The position numbers and the translations under genes were made by a program. DNA of 64,000 bases from Vescimonas fastidiosa (GTDB lineage: Bacteria > Bacillota > Clostridia > Oscillospirales > Oscillospiraceae): the NCBI RefSeq assembly GCF_018326305.1, contig NZ_AP023415.1, forward strand, positions 372,001-436,000, written 5' to 3'. How positions within the stretch are numbered: the stretch's first letter is position 1; each line of letters starts with the position of its first letter. The notes under the pieces are model-generated. The model ran no database searches and was not told where the DNA came from. It saw only the letters and a program-made list of their open reading frames with translations. This document shows, piece by piece, positions 1-8,294 of this stretch.

Positions 1-1
1 G

Positions 2-1156
2 ACTTACGACTTGACCGGTGGAATCAGCTTGGGCGGCTTTGGCGGCAAAGCCGGACACCGCGCCGTTTCGTATAAGTACGGTAGAGACCCCGTTTTTGAC
101 GCGGGTAGAACCAGCGGCGTTCTCGCCCGCCTGCCTGCTGTGACCCTGCGTGTGCAGACCACCGTCCTGGACGAACTCTACAAGACCACCGGCGACTTCA
201 TGGCCACCCTGGGCACCCCCACGGTGAACTCCATCGGTGGCGAGTGGATGGTCATCGGCCTGGCCCGCAGCGGCCGCCCCGTGCCCGCCGGGTACTATGA
301 CAATGTGGTGGAGTATGTGAAGGCCAAGGCTGACGCCAATGAGCGTCTGCACCCGGCCAAAGTCACTGACAACGCCCGGGTGATCCTGGCCCTCACCGCC
401 ATCGGCAAGGATGTCACCAATGTGGGCGGCCACAACCTGCTGAAGGGCTTGGATAACATGGCCTATGTGCAGACTCAGGGCATCAACGGCCCCATTTTCA
501 CCCTCATTGCCCTGGATAGCCATAATTACCCCACTATGGGCGATGTGACCCGGGAGAAGCTGATTCAGGTCATCCTGGCCGCCCAGCTCAACGACGGCGG
601 CTGGAACCTCAGCGGCGAGAACGCCGACACCGATATGACCGCTATGGCCATCCAGGCCCTGGCCCCCTACTATAAAACCAACGAGACCGTGAAGGCTGCT
701 GTGGATAAGGCTCTGGAGGCTCTTTCCGCCCTGCAGCGCAATGACGGCGGCTTTGGCAGCTGGGGCACCGTGAACAGCGAGTCCTGCGCTCAGGTCATCG
801 TGGCCCTGACGGCCCTGGGTATTGATCCTACCACCGACAGCCGGTTCATCAAGAACGGCAACACCGTACTGGACGCTCTGGCCGGGTTCTATGTCACCGG
901 CGGCGGCTTCCGGCACACTGCTGGCGGCGAGCGGAACGGCATGGCTACCGAGCAGGGCTACTACGCTTTGGCTGCCTACTATCGCTTCGTAAACGCCCAG
1001 ACCCGGCTCTATGACATGAGCGATGTGACCATTCAGACCGGCGGCAGCAATACCCCCGCCACCGGCGATACCGGCGTGCTGGCTTGGGTCATCGCCCTGC
1101 CCGTGACGATTCTCGCCGCCGCCTTCGTCCTCAAGCGTAAGGAGCGGGAGGCGTAA
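2..1156 (+). CDS. Prenyltransferase/terpenoid-cyclase-repeat surface protein (5' partial)
   Basis: The frame is open from the first bases, so the N-terminus lies outside the window. The body has repeated alpha/alpha-barrel motifs (QLNDGGWNLS, QRNDGGFGSWG, TGGGFRHT) of the prenyltransferase/squalene-oxidase repeat family. The C-terminus has a TPATGD motif, then a hydrophobic stretch and KRKE, like a variant LPXTG cell-wall sorting signal. I infer an exported, sortase-linked or membrane-anchored protein. Such repeats in Firmicutes surface proteins usually accompany ligand-binding domains (for example DUF4430), which may lie upstream. The first ~40 visible residues are low in family features. 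The substrate is unknown. Confidence 0.75.
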   Translation, partial: TYDLTGGISLGGFGGKAGHRAVSYKYGRDPVFDAGRTSGVLARLPAVTLRVQTTVLDELYKTTGDFMATLGTPTVNSIGGEWMVIGLARSGRPVPAGYYDNVVEYVKAKADANERLHPAKVTDNARVILALTAIGKDVTNVGGHNLLKGLDNMAYVQTQGINGPIFTLIALDSHNYPTMGDVTREKLIQVILAAQLNDGGWNLSGENADTDMTAMAIQALAPYYKTNETVKAAVDKALEALSALQRNDGGFGSWGTVNSESCAQVIVALTALGIDPTTDSRFIKNGNTVLDALAGFYVTGGGFRHTAGGERNGMATEQGYYALAAYYRFVNAQTRLYDMSDVTIQTGGSNTPATGDTGVLAWVIALPVTILAAAFVLKRKEREA

Positions 1157-1190
1157 GCCAAAAAAAACCCAAGCGGCAAAATAAAACAGC

Positions 1191-1235
1191 ACCCCCGGGG
1201 TCTCTTGCATAACAAGAGACCCCGGGGGTTTTTCG
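1191..1235 (+). terminator. Rho-independent terminator
   Basis: A perfect 17-bp stem (1191-1207 with 1213-1229) with a 5-base loop is followed by a T-rich run. It lies 35 bases after the stop codon of the prenyltransferase-repeat gene. It marks the end of the host gene; mobile-element sequence begins just after it. Confidence 0.95.
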
Positions 1236-1316
1236 TTTTGCGGGTAAATGTGCTGAAATCTCGCTTGCCTTGATGATTTCCAGCTTTGCGGGAATGTTGT
1301 TCGGATAGTCTGTCAT
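1236..1316 (-). pseudogene. 5' remnant of a small mobile-element gene
   Basis: An ATG at 1316 overlaps the stop of the upstream minus-strand gene (ATGA), the usual sign of translational coupling. The first ~23 codons (starting MTDYPNNIPAKLEI) read naturally. The frame then runs straight into the inverted terminator of the neighbouring plus-strand gene and on into its antisense. I read this as the beginning of a small element-encoded protein cut off at the element/chromosome junction near 1236. The family is not recognised. Confidence 0.45.
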
Positions 1317-1486
1317 TGTCTTGTTCTCCTTTTCGATAAATAGCGTGGGCAGTGAATAACGGTGGCACGGAAGCTCTGCTTGCAGTTCCTTTCGCATTTT
1401 CTGCAAAGCTCGTTGTATTTCTTCCTGCCACGCTCATCAAGAAAGAACACCCATTCTCTCTTGAGGTATTTCGGCATACGGGGCAT
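1313..1486 (-). CDS. Small cysteine-containing mobile-element protein
   Basis: 57 residues starting MPRMPKYLKREW. The ATG at 1486 is chosen because AAGGAGG lies about 10 bases upstream. Cysteines occur as CRKCERNC plus one later Cys, so a zinc-knuckle-like fold is possible. Short proteins of this type are common in Clostridia conjugative elements (from memory). It overlaps the next minus-strand gene remnant by 4 bases. The function is unknown. Confidence 0.6.
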   Translation of the reverse strand: MPRMPKYLKREWVFFLDERGRKKYNELCRKCERNCKQSFRATVIHCPRYLSKRRTRQ

Positions 1487-1539
1487 AGCAGGCACCTCCT
1501 TTTCGCTGCCGAATTGCCGATTTGCTCCCGAAACGCAGA

Positions 1540-1590
1540 AACGCCCAAAACCTGACCTCGCTGTATGGTTTCGGGGCGATTTTGGGCGTT
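1540..1590. terminator. Hairpin, probable terminator
   Basis: 11-bp inverted repeat (AACGCCCAAAA at 1540-1550 with its complement at 1580-1590), followed on the plus strand by TTTTC. It lies in the gap between the small Cys protein gene and the hsdR remnant. The gap 1487-1747 shows no gene. Confidence 0.5.
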
Positions 1591-1676
1591 TTCTTTCGAT
1601 ATGAGCGGCTTTGTTTTAGCGGCGGAATCCTTACCGTCCGTCATTCAAAAGCCGCTGTTTGTCACTTCCGGGTAAC

Positions 1677-1708
1677 AAAAAAGCGCCGTATTGCTACGAC
1701 GCTTTTGT
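1677..1708 (-). terminator. Terminator after hsdR remnant
   Basis: On the minus strand, a stem of about 10 bp with one mismatch (AAAAGCGTCG pairing with CGGCGCTTTT) ends in a run of T. It lies 40 bases after the stop codon of the type I restriction remnant and would end that operon. Confidence 0.7.
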
Positions 1709-1747
1709 CTTGCTCGGAAAACTTTATTTCCTTGTGCTTGCTTACGG

Positions 1748-2392
1748 TCAACTTCCGCTTGGCTCAGTCTCATAGACGGCAGGTTGCTCCTGCTCCTCTG
1801 CTTTAATCTCTGCAATTCCCAGCCCGAAGTATTTCTCAAAGAACGCTTTCAGCTTTTCAATGATGCCCTGCATCTTCTTGGCTCTGCTGCCACCGCCGAA
1901 GCGGGATACCGGGGGCATGAGTTTGTCAATCTCCGTTCCTGTTGTTTTCAATGCCCCATCACGGAATGCATTGGCAACGAATTTGCGCGTTTCCTCATTT
2001 TTGAGCTTTTCTGTCGTGATGATTTCGGTCAGATCGTTTTCCTCCTGCTCCAGAACAAAGCGCCGCCAGTCCGTAGTGACCTGCGTATCCACATTGACAT
2101 GGCTGATAAATGCTTCGATAAGATCCTTCTTGCTGCGAAGCTGTATGCTTGCATCAACTGCTTTGCGGATGGAAGCAAGGATTTCTTTATCTTCACAGTT
2201 GCCGTCGTGATATTTCTCAACCAACATCAATATGTAGTCGATATTGATTTCTACCTGCTTAATCAGCTCGATTTCAAATTCAATATCGTCCGTTATATCC
2301 TCTTTTTCGGCATCTTCCTTTCTGCGGTACTTGTCGTAGAGATCAAGGTAGATACTCTGATAATCCTGTAAATCTCGTGCGGCAATGCTGTC
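1748..2392 (-). pseudogene. hsdR: Type I restriction enzyme R subunit, C-terminal remnant
   Basis: About 214 codons remain of a protein that is normally about 1000 residues. The sequence (starting DSIAARDLQDYQ; later KAVDASIQLRSKKDL and FVLEQEENDLTEII) matches the C-terminal helical domain of EcoR124-type HsdR, which contacts the methylase core. The PD-(D/E)xK nuclease and both RecA-like motor domains are absent. An in-frame TAG stands immediately upstream (2393-2395), where the sequence abruptly becomes a different gene. The fragment therefore has no start and cannot restrict DNA. Confidence 0.85.
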
Positions 2393-2393
2393 C

Positions 2394-2648
2394 TATGGAA
2401 GCGCCGCATCCACAAGTCAAAACACAGTCAACACTGATTAGATTCTTGCTCACAAAAATGCATGTGAGTTTGGGGCTTGACCAAAAAGTCCTTATATCCC
2501 CGCATGAAACGCAAAAGTAGTTCAGGGCGACCGTTCCAGTTGAAATATCGACCTTTTGACCCACTTTACCTGCTTTGTTTTGCAAAAATGCATCAATTTG
2601 AACATATTCCTTATCGGGCGGTTTTGATAAAACATCAGATAATCTCAT
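2394..2648 (-). pseudogene. Conserved RM-associated hypothetical protein, 3' truncated by deletion
   Basis: Starts MRLSDVLSKPPDKEYV, 5 bases after the rhuM stop. It has a CVSC...CGC cysteine pattern suggesting a zinc-binding domain. Natural sequence runs to about residue 85 (CGCGASI); the last ~16 residues before the stop at 2343 are out-of-frame hsdR. Proteins like this sit beside type I RM genes in Clostridia (recalled). The deletion that joined it to hsdR removed the rest of this gene and probably hsdS. Confidence 0.65.
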
Positions 2649-2653
2649 AAAGT

Positions 2654-3733
2654 TTATTCACCGCCATCCTTCGCTTCCGGCAGCTCTTTTGTATGTGAAT
2701 CTGCTTCCAGCAATATTCTGTCGAAGTCGCTTTGATACAGCTGATCCTGCACGATGCGATATTTTTCAAACTCGCTCAGGGCGTGAGCCTTGGCAAGCTC
2801 TGCGGATACCTTTCCGGCATCCTGCAAAACCTCTCTGTCCCACACGGTGAGAAAGCCATCGAGTCGCTTCTCCCAATCTGCCATTGTCATCGGAATGTGC
2901 CGCTCTGCCTGTGCTTCTGCCAGATCCAGATATGCCGAAACAATGCGTCCCAACTGGGAAAGCTCCTTTTCGGTCAAGTAGTTTTTCGCTACCACAACAT
3001 CGTAGGCATGAATTTTACTTTTTGGCGAGCCGTCCCATGTGGTAAGCCCCATGTGTTCCTTTTCCGCATCCGCTCGGTTGTAGATAACCTCGGCTGCTGT
3101 TTGCCCATGAACACTGTAATGCAATTTGTTTTGCACCGCTGCAAAAAAGCGTTTTGTAGCCGCTGCGGAAGGGTCATAGTCCAGAGCTGTGGCATAAATA
3201 TCGGTGATTTTCTGGTAGAATTTTCGCTCCGAAAGACGAATCTCACGGATTCTTTCCAGCTGCTTTTCAAAATATTCTTTTGTCAGCACTGTTCCGCTGT
3301 TTTTCAAACGGTCATCATCCATAACCCAACCTTGAATGGTGTAATCTTTTACAATACGGTTGGCCCATTTTCTGAACTGCACCGCTCGCTCGTTATTCAC
3401 CTTGAAGCCAACCGAAATAATCATTTGCAGATTATAATGGTTTACTTCACGGGCAACCTGACGGGAACCCTCCGTTTGAACTATCCGATATTTTCGGATA
3501 GTTGACGATTGTTCCAATTCTGAATCGGAATATATTTTTTTAATATGGTCATTGATGGTTCGTACATCCACATCATACAAAGTAGCCATCATCTTTTGCG
3601 TCAGCCAGATATTTTCGTCCTCGTAACGCATCTCTATGCTTTTTTCGTCTGCACCTGTGGAGGCAACAAATGTCAGATATTCCGCAGCGGAGGAACGAAC
3701 GATGTTGATTTCACGCTTGTCCTTCTTCATCAT
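2654..3733 (-). CDS. rhuM: RhuM-family virulence/RM-associated protein
   Basis: 359 residues. The N-terminal half (WLTQKMMATLYDVDVRTIN, then NLQMIISVGFKVN and AVQFRKWANRIVKDY) is the RhuM family signature: a Fic/KilA-N-like, winged-helix-like region. The start codon overlaps the hsdM stop (ATGATGA), so the two are translationally coupled. RhuM proteins are frequent passengers of type I RM operons and phage-like islands. Their biochemical role is not settled. The length is normal and no break is seen. Confidence 0.85.
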   Translation of the reverse strand: MMKKDKREINIVRSSAAEYLTFVASTGADEKSIEMRYEDENIWLTQKMMATLYDVDVRTINDHIKKIYSDSELEQSSTIRKYRIVQTEGSRQVAREVNHYNLQMIISVGFKVNNERAVQFRKWANRIVKDYTIQGWVMDDDRLKNSGTVLTKEYFEKQLERIREIRLSERKFYQKITDIYATALDYDPSAAATKRFFAAVQNKLHYSVHGQTAAEVIYNRADAEKEHMGLTTWDGSPKSKIHAYDVVVAKNYLTEKELSQLGRIVSAYLDLAEAQAERHIPMTMADWEKRLDGFLTVWDREVLQDAGKVSAELAKAHALSEFEKYRIVQDQLYQSDFDRILLEADSHTKELPEAKDGGE

Positions 3734-5295
3734 CCCACCTCGATCTCTGCAATAATCTTTGCTATTTCATCACGAAGAACCTGTTCACGGGCAACGATTT
3801 TCTCGATCTCGGCATTAAGTGCCACAATGTCGATTTTCTCTCTGGTGTCCTCGGCTTCCACATAGGTGGAAACCGAGAGATTATAATCATTGTCCGCAAT
3901 TTCCTCATAGTTTGCCAGATGCGAGAAGTGTGCTTCCTCGGCTCGATTGGCAAAAGTGTCCACGATTCTTTCGATGTTCGCCGGTGTCAGCTTGTTGTTG
4001 TTCGTTACCTTGATACACTCAGCGGAAGCATCAATAAACAGGGTTTTGTTGTCGGCTTTGCCTTTTTTCAGCACCATAATGCAGGTCGCAATAGGAGTTC
4101 CAAAGAACAGATTGCTTGGCAGCTGGATAATGCAATCAATAAAGTTGTTGTCAATCAGGTATTTTCTGATTTTCTGCTCTGCGCTGCCACGGTACATAAT
4201 GCCGGGGAAGCAGACGATCGCTGCTGTGCCGCCTGTTGCCAGCCACGAAAGGGAGTGCATGATAAAGGCAAGGTCGGCTTTAGACTTCGGTGCGAGAACG
4301 CCAGCCGGAGAAAAACGAGGATCGTTAATCAGCAGAGGGTTGTCATCACCAGCCCACTTGATGGAATACGGAGGGTTGGAAACAATCAGCTCAAACGGTT
4401 CATCGTCCCAATGCTGCGGTGCGGTTAGTGTGTCCTCGCAGGCGATGTCAAACTTATCAAAGCCAACATCATGCAGAAACATATTGATACGGCAAAGGTT
4501 GTAAGTCGTGATATTGATTTCCTGCCCATAAAAGCCGTTTCTGACGGCATCTCTGCCCAAAACCTTCTCCGCTTTCAGAAGCAGGGAGCCAGAGCCGCAG
4601 GCGGGGTCATATACTTTATTGATTTCAGTCTTGCCCACCGTGCCAAGTCTGGTCAGCAGCTCGGAAACATCCGCAGGGGTAAAGAACTCGCCGCCGGATT
4701 TTCCCGCCCCGGATGCGTACATTGTCATCAGATACTCGTAGGCATCGCCAAAGGCATCAATATCGTGATCCTTCACATCACCAAGGTTCATATCAGCTAC
4801 GCCATGCAGAAGTTTTGCAAGGCGTTCATTTCTCTTTGCAACGGTAGATCCGAGCTTGTTGCTGTTCACATCAAAATCATCGAACAGTCCGGCAAAGCTG
4901 CTTTCGGAGGAAGAGCCCTTTGCAGAGCTTTCAATGTGGTTGAATACACGCTCCAAGGTTTCGTTCAGGTTTTCATCGTTGTCGGCTCTGAGATTGACAT
5001 TGCAAAACAGCTCGGACGGAAGAATAAAGAAGCCCTTTTCTTCAACCAGTCCCTCACGAGCTTCTTCTGCATCGGTATCAGGCATTTTGGCATAATCAAA
5101 ATCGGTATTGCCAGCTTCCTGCTCACCAGAATTGATGTAGTTGGTCAGGTTCTCGGAGATATAGCGATAAAACATGGTTCCGAGAACATAGTTCTTAAAA
5201 TCCCAGCCGTCAACGGCACCACGAAGTTCATCAGCGATTGCCCATATCGCACGATGCAGCTCGTCACGCTCTTGTTCTTTCTTTGTATCAACCAT
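3730..5295 (-). CDS. hsdM: Type I restriction-modification system DNA methyltransferase subunit
   Basis: 521 residues beginning MVDTKKEQERDEL; ATG 5295 is preceded by AAGGAGAAGG. N-terminal HsdM helical domain (residues ~1-160), then an N6-adenine methyltransferase core with AdoMet motif I DPACGSGSLL and catalytic NPPY. The C-terminal tail has coiled-coil character (KIDIVALNAEIEKIVAREQ). In the intact enzyme M works with HsdS for sequence recognition. No hsdS is found here, so activity would need an S subunit encoded elsewhere. It overlaps the regulator gene upstream and rhuM downstream. Confidence 0.93.
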   Translation of the reverse strand: MVDTKKEQERDELHRAIWAIADELRGAVDGWDFKNYVLGTMFYRYISENLTNYINSGEQEAGNTDFDYAKMPDTDAEEAREGLVEEKGFFILPSELFCNVNLRADNDENLNETLERVFNHIESSAKGSSSESSFAGLFDDFDVNSNKLGSTVAKRNERLAKLLHGVADMNLGDVKDHDIDAFGDAYEYLMTMYASGAGKSGGEFFTPADVSELLTRLGTVGKTEINKVYDPACGSGSLLLKAEKVLGRDAVRNGFYGQEINITTYNLCRINMFLHDVGFDKFDIACEDTLTAPQHWDDEPFELIVSNPPYSIKWAGDDNPLLINDPRFSPAGVLAPKSKADLAFIMHSLSWLATGGTAAIVCFPGIMYRGSAEQKIRKYLIDNNFIDCIIQLPSNLFFGTPIATCIMVLKKGKADNKTLFIDASAECIKVTNNNKLTPANIERIVDTFANRAEEAHFSHLANYEEIADNDYNLSVSTYVEAEDTREKIDIVALNAEIEKIVAREQVLRDEIAKIIAEIEVG

Positions 5296-5515
5296 GGCTT
5301 TCCTTCTCCTTTTCGTTCGGTATAAATTCCAGAATATCGTCAACGCCACAATCGAGGGCACAGCAAATTCTTTCGATGCTCTCTAATGCTATATAGTTGT
5401 CACGCTTTAATCGGGTAATGATGTTAGCACTAAAGCCGCCTTTTTCCATCAGCTCAGCATTGGTCATTCCCTTATCAATCATAAGATGGAACAGTTTTCT
5501 GTAGCTTACCGCCAT
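5288..5515 (-). CDS. XRE/Cro-CI-type transcriptional regulator
   Basis: 75 residues starting MAVSYRKLFHLMIDKGM; AGGAGGG lies upstream of ATG 5515. A single helix-turn-helix (NAELMEKGGFSANIITRLKR) is followed by the CALDCGVDDILEF tail typical of small YozG-like XRE proteins. It overlaps hsdM by 8 bases and is the first gene of the RM operon. Such proteins act as controllers of RM expression; that role here is inferred from position. Confidence 0.85.
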   Translation of the reverse strand: MAVSYRKLFHLMIDKGMTNAELMEKGGFSANIITRLKRDNYIALESIERICCALDCGVDDILEFIPNEKEKESHG

Positions 5516-5683
5516 AGCTTCGCCCTCCTTTTGCCATATTTTTATCATATCACGAATAAGTGAAAAAATCAAATCAAAGCTTAGCCTCTTGCGACATTCG
5601 TTTTTCACGCATTTGAAGGGAATAGGCACTTTTTGTTTCCTTCCATTACTCACAGAACTTTATGACTTCTTGAATACTACCCG

Positions 5684-5725
5684 AAAAGAGAAAGCCGCCG
5701 TCTGTTGACAGCGACTTTTCTCTTT
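5684..5725 (-). terminator. Terminator of the 5724-6014 gene
   Basis: The minus strand folds with a stem of AAAGAGAAA against TTTCTCTTT, extended by GC pairs, then TTTTC. It overlaps the stop of the upstream small gene and separates it from the RM operon. Confidence 0.6.
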
Positions 5726-6014
5726 AGCAGGTAAACCGTATCAGCAGTTCATTTAGGGCATCCACCGCACCGAGCCTTTTTTCCTGTATCTCTCGATTTC
5801 GCCACTCCATAAGACACTGACAAGTTACTCTGGTTTCTACCGGCTCAAAAGGGATTTTCTTCTTCCGTCCCGGCTTCATTGCTTCTGCAATGTCGCACAG
5901 GCGGAGGGCAAGATTATCAATCTGAGCGTTAGTTTCTGTATCGTACCCTCTGTGCTGCTGTATTAAGCCGTTTATCAGCACCCGCACCTCATAATCGTCC
6001 AACTTCACCTTCAT
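5724..6014 (-). CDS. Conserved small mobile-element protein
   Basis: 96 residues from ATG 6014 (AGGAGTG seven bases upstream), starting MKVKLDDYEVRVLINGL. Mostly helical and basic in the middle (GRKKKIPFEP), with no cysteine cluster or membrane segment. Proteins with this opening occur in Clostridia conjugative elements as uncharacterised accessory genes (recalled). It stands alone between two terminators. No function can be assigned. Confidence 0.6.
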   Translation of the reverse strand: MKVKLDDYEVRVLINGLIQQHRGYDTETNAQIDNLALRLCDIAEAMKPGRKKKIPFEPVETRVTCQCLMEWRNREIQEKRLGAVDALNELLIRFTC

Positions 6015-6109
6015 AGCCACACTCCTAACAGTAAATAAAATCGTTTGCAACGCTTTCCATAGCAGCACTGCGGATGTTGTTCATTCTCCCAACCTACAGC
6101 ATTTCCTAA

Positions 6110-6247
6110 AACTTCTTTGCCCTGCGGCGGCTGGATCAGATGGATTGCGAAATGGATGCCATTTTCTCCACCCGCAGCAGCATTCCCAACGGCCAACTGT
6201 CAGGCTGGAACCACCGGATGCATAGGGTGATCAGCTTCGTGGCGTGA
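6110..6247 (+). other. Short open stretch, possible gene remnant before a terminator
   Basis: 45 codons without a start codon (containing MDAIFSTRSSIPNGQLSGWN) lead into a strong terminator 22 bases later. That is what the tail of a lost gene would look like. There is no recognisable family. The rest of 6015-6690 holds only repeats and AT-rich sequence. Confidence 0.25.
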
Positions 6248-6268
6248 GAAATTTTCTTAGAAGGAATA

Positions 6269-6305
6269 GAAGAAAGGGACCGGTAATCTGCCGGTCCCTT
6301 TCTTC
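6269..6305. terminator. Strong terminator
   Basis: A perfect 15-bp stem (6269-6283 with 6291-6305) with a 7-base loop. A-rich on one side and T-rich on the other, so it could work in both directions. It marks the left side of the tyrosine-recombinase module. Confidence 0.8.
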
Positions 6306-6385
6306 TTTGCGCACTTTTCATGCGGGCTGCTGTATAGCTTCGGATGCAAAAATTCCTATAAAAAAGACACATATACATATTTGTT

Positions 6386-6435
6386 CACAAAAAATTTAAA
6401 AATTACCGTGCATTCGAGACTTCATATTCAGGCAA
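6386..6435 (+). repeat. Direct repeat copy 1, upstream of tyrosine recombinase
   Basis: CACAAAAAATTTAAA, then a 14-base variable stretch, then CGAGACTTCATATTCAGGCA. A second copy lies 173 bases further on. Long direct repeats just upstream of an integrase gene suggest recombinase arm-binding sites, or remnants of the attachment region. Confidence 0.7.
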
Positions 6436-6558
6436 CAGGCATCAAAATACCAATGAAACATACAAGCGTTGCGTCACTGTATACACTTATTTTTTGTTGA
6501 CCTAAAAAAGAGAACGCGACATGCAAAAAATGCAGTGCATATAAGCGAGCTTGTTTTG

Positions 6559-6605
6559 CACAAAAATTTAAAGTCCTGTTTTTTCGAGACTTCGTATTCA
6601 GGCAA
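6559..6605 (+). repeat. Direct repeat copy 2, upstream of tyrosine recombinase
   Basis: Same design as the copy at 6386-6435: CACAAAAATTTAAA, a spacer, and CGAGACTTCGTATTCAGGCA (one base different in the last block). It ends 87 bases before the recombinase ATG. Confidence 0.7.
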
Positions 6606-6691
6606 AAAAACCACACAATATGGGTAGATGATGCAAACGCACTGGGGAGACTTGTGCAAGCAAATTTTTAAAATTGAGGAGCTGAAAGAAA

Positions 6692-7894
6692 ATGAGTAAA
6701 ATTATCGACAATCCTTTTCCGACAAAATACCCGGGTATCATGGTCGTCATTACCGCTAAGAAAAAGGGAAATAAATGGTACCTTACCGGCAAGCTCAAAA
6801 ACACGAGTGGTAAGACCTTGACCGGTTACCAGCCCTGCACTCGCACGGCAAAAACCGCAGACGATCTGATTATATGTAAGGAGATCGTTTTTACGCTGGA
6901 GAGCAAGCTTCAGAGTAAGAAGCAGTCGACTGCGGATAAAGATGCGGATAATACGGTGCCCGTTAGTCCTGCGGGTGAGAAGATCCAGATGGCGTTTGAA
7001 AAGGTGAAGGCCATGGACCCGAAGAAGATCCACGGTGCCTGGAGCCGGTCTACGGCTGTAACCGCCAGGAAATATTTTGAACGGAACATTCTTAAAGTGT
7101 TGATCCGGTGCGCAGAAGAATCCTACACGCAGGAAACCTCCATCCGGATTCAAGGGAGGATTCGGGACATCTTTCGCGCCTCAAAATCGGGCGATTCAGA
7201 GGCTGAGGACAGGACCGTATTTCGCCATTTGCAAGAGGCCGAGAAAATCTATCGTTGTATGGACTCGCAATCGGAGGAACCGCTGCCGATATTTGACTTT
7301 GACTTTGATACGCCCAATCGGAATCGAAAAGAGCAGTTCAAATCTTTTTCACAGGAAGACCGCCTTAAAATCGTCGATATCCTGAAAGAAATGATTGCCA
7401 ATAAGCCGATGGTTGTCAAAAGAATGGTAGCCATGTTTGACGCAGGTCTGCGCACAGGTGAGGCTTGCGCGGTCCAATTTGAAAACATTCGGGAAGAGGT
7501 CACACCCACCGGGATCCGTTACGGCCTATACTGTGTGGAAGGCCAGGAGGATCCTGCCAATAAAGGAAAGGTGACCAAACTTTTAAAGACCGCCAATGCC
7601 TATCGGACAGTGCTATTTTCTTCCTGGGGCTATGGCATGATCTGCCGCTGCAATCAGCTTGCGCCGGAGACACCCTCGGATACGCTCCCGGTCACCAGTG
7701 CCGCTCTGTGCAAGGAGTTTAGGGGAATTATGGAGGGAATCGGCATTACACCCCAGAATATTCAGTTATGCTGGCAGGAGAACGGAGGACCAAAAATTGA
7801 ACTAACGGCGAGTTCAGTCCTTTTGGATGCGCAGATCAGCGACTATATCCTGCGCCGCGATCGCGCATCTCGCTGGAAAACAAGTGCGGCATGA
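6692..7894 (+). CDS. Tyrosine recombinase/integrase (frame ends early)
   Basis: 400 residues. N-terminal DNA-binding arm and core-binding region (to ~240), then the catalytic start AMFDAGLRTGEACAVQ with the first active-site Arg, and YILRRD with the second. The LGH and Tyr motifs expected next are not in this frame. They appear at once in the -1 frame (7891-8283). Reading the -1 frame back from there gives ISLENKCGMSSDDIDMLLGH, which fits integrase motifs. So this is one recombinase split by a single-base change near 7850-7880, or by a recoding site. Ribosome site TTGAGGAG lies upstream of ATG 6692. Confidence 0.8.
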   Translation: MSKIIDNPFPTKYPGIMVVITAKKKGNKWYLTGKLKNTSGKTLTGYQPCTRTAKTADDLIICKEIVFTLESKLQSKKQSTADKDADNTVPVSPAGEKIQMAFEKVKAMDPKKIHGAWSRSTAVTARKYFERNILKVLIRCAEESYTQETSIRIQGRIRDIFRASKSGDSEAEDRTVFRHLQEAEKIYRCMDSQSEEPLPIFDFDFDTPNRNRKEQFKSFSQEDRLKIVDILKEMIANKPMVVKRMVAMFDAGLRTGEACAVQFENIREEVTPTGIRYGLYCVEGQEDPANKGKVTKLLKTANAYRTVLFSSWGYGMICRCNQLAPETPSDTLPVTSAALCKEFRGIMEGIGITPQNIQLCWQENGGPKIELTASSVLLDAQISDYILRRDRASRWKTSAA

Positions 7895-8283
7895 GTTCAG
7901 ATGATATAGATATGCTGCTGGGCCACAGCCTCAACGGGAAAAGCTACTATATGCGCCGGGTGCGCCGCGATGCCTTTCTCTTGCCGGAGCACCTCAACAC
8001 TCTGGCTGAGCTGAACGAGAATTACCACTATCATGCTGACTATCAGCCCCAAATTTCCCTGTCAGACGAGAGCCAAGAGGAGATCCCGCTGCCTAAAGCC
8101 GGCGTGCGCATTATTTGCAACAACACCGATCATCCCATTAGGAAGCGGATCTGCTTCTGGACAAGCGAGCCGGGTGATTACATGACTTTCCGGGCTTCTC
8201 CCGGCGTTTTGGCTCAGGTCAATGTGCAGAGCAACCCATTTAATATGCAAGACAGCCGCTCCTCATCTGCGAGCGGGAGTTAG
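7891..8283 (+). CDS. C-terminal part of the split tyrosine recombinase, with tail extension
   Basis: 130 residues beginning MSSDDIDMLLGHSLNGKSYYM. This holds the LGH box and the probable catalytic Tyr that the preceding frame lacks. The ATG overlaps the stop of the upstream frame (ATGA), so separate translation by coupling is possible. After the Tyr there is an unusual ~90-residue extension rich in polar residues, without known motifs. It may be a restart product, the end of a frameshifted gene, or (less likely) an independent protein. Confidence 0.6.
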   Translation: MSSDDIDMLLGHSLNGKSYYMRRVRRDAFLLPEHLNTLAELNENYHYHADYQPQISLSDESQEEIPLPKAGVRIICNNTDHPIRKRICFWTSEPGDYMTFRASPGVLAQVNVQSNPFNMQDSRSSSASGS

Positions 8284-8294
8284 GAGGGATTATT

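Noticed and set aside
7891..8283. Independent unknown gene after the recombinase
   Set aside because: Its first 25 residues hold the LGH and Tyr boxes missing from the preceding frame, so it is best read as the recombinase C-terminus.
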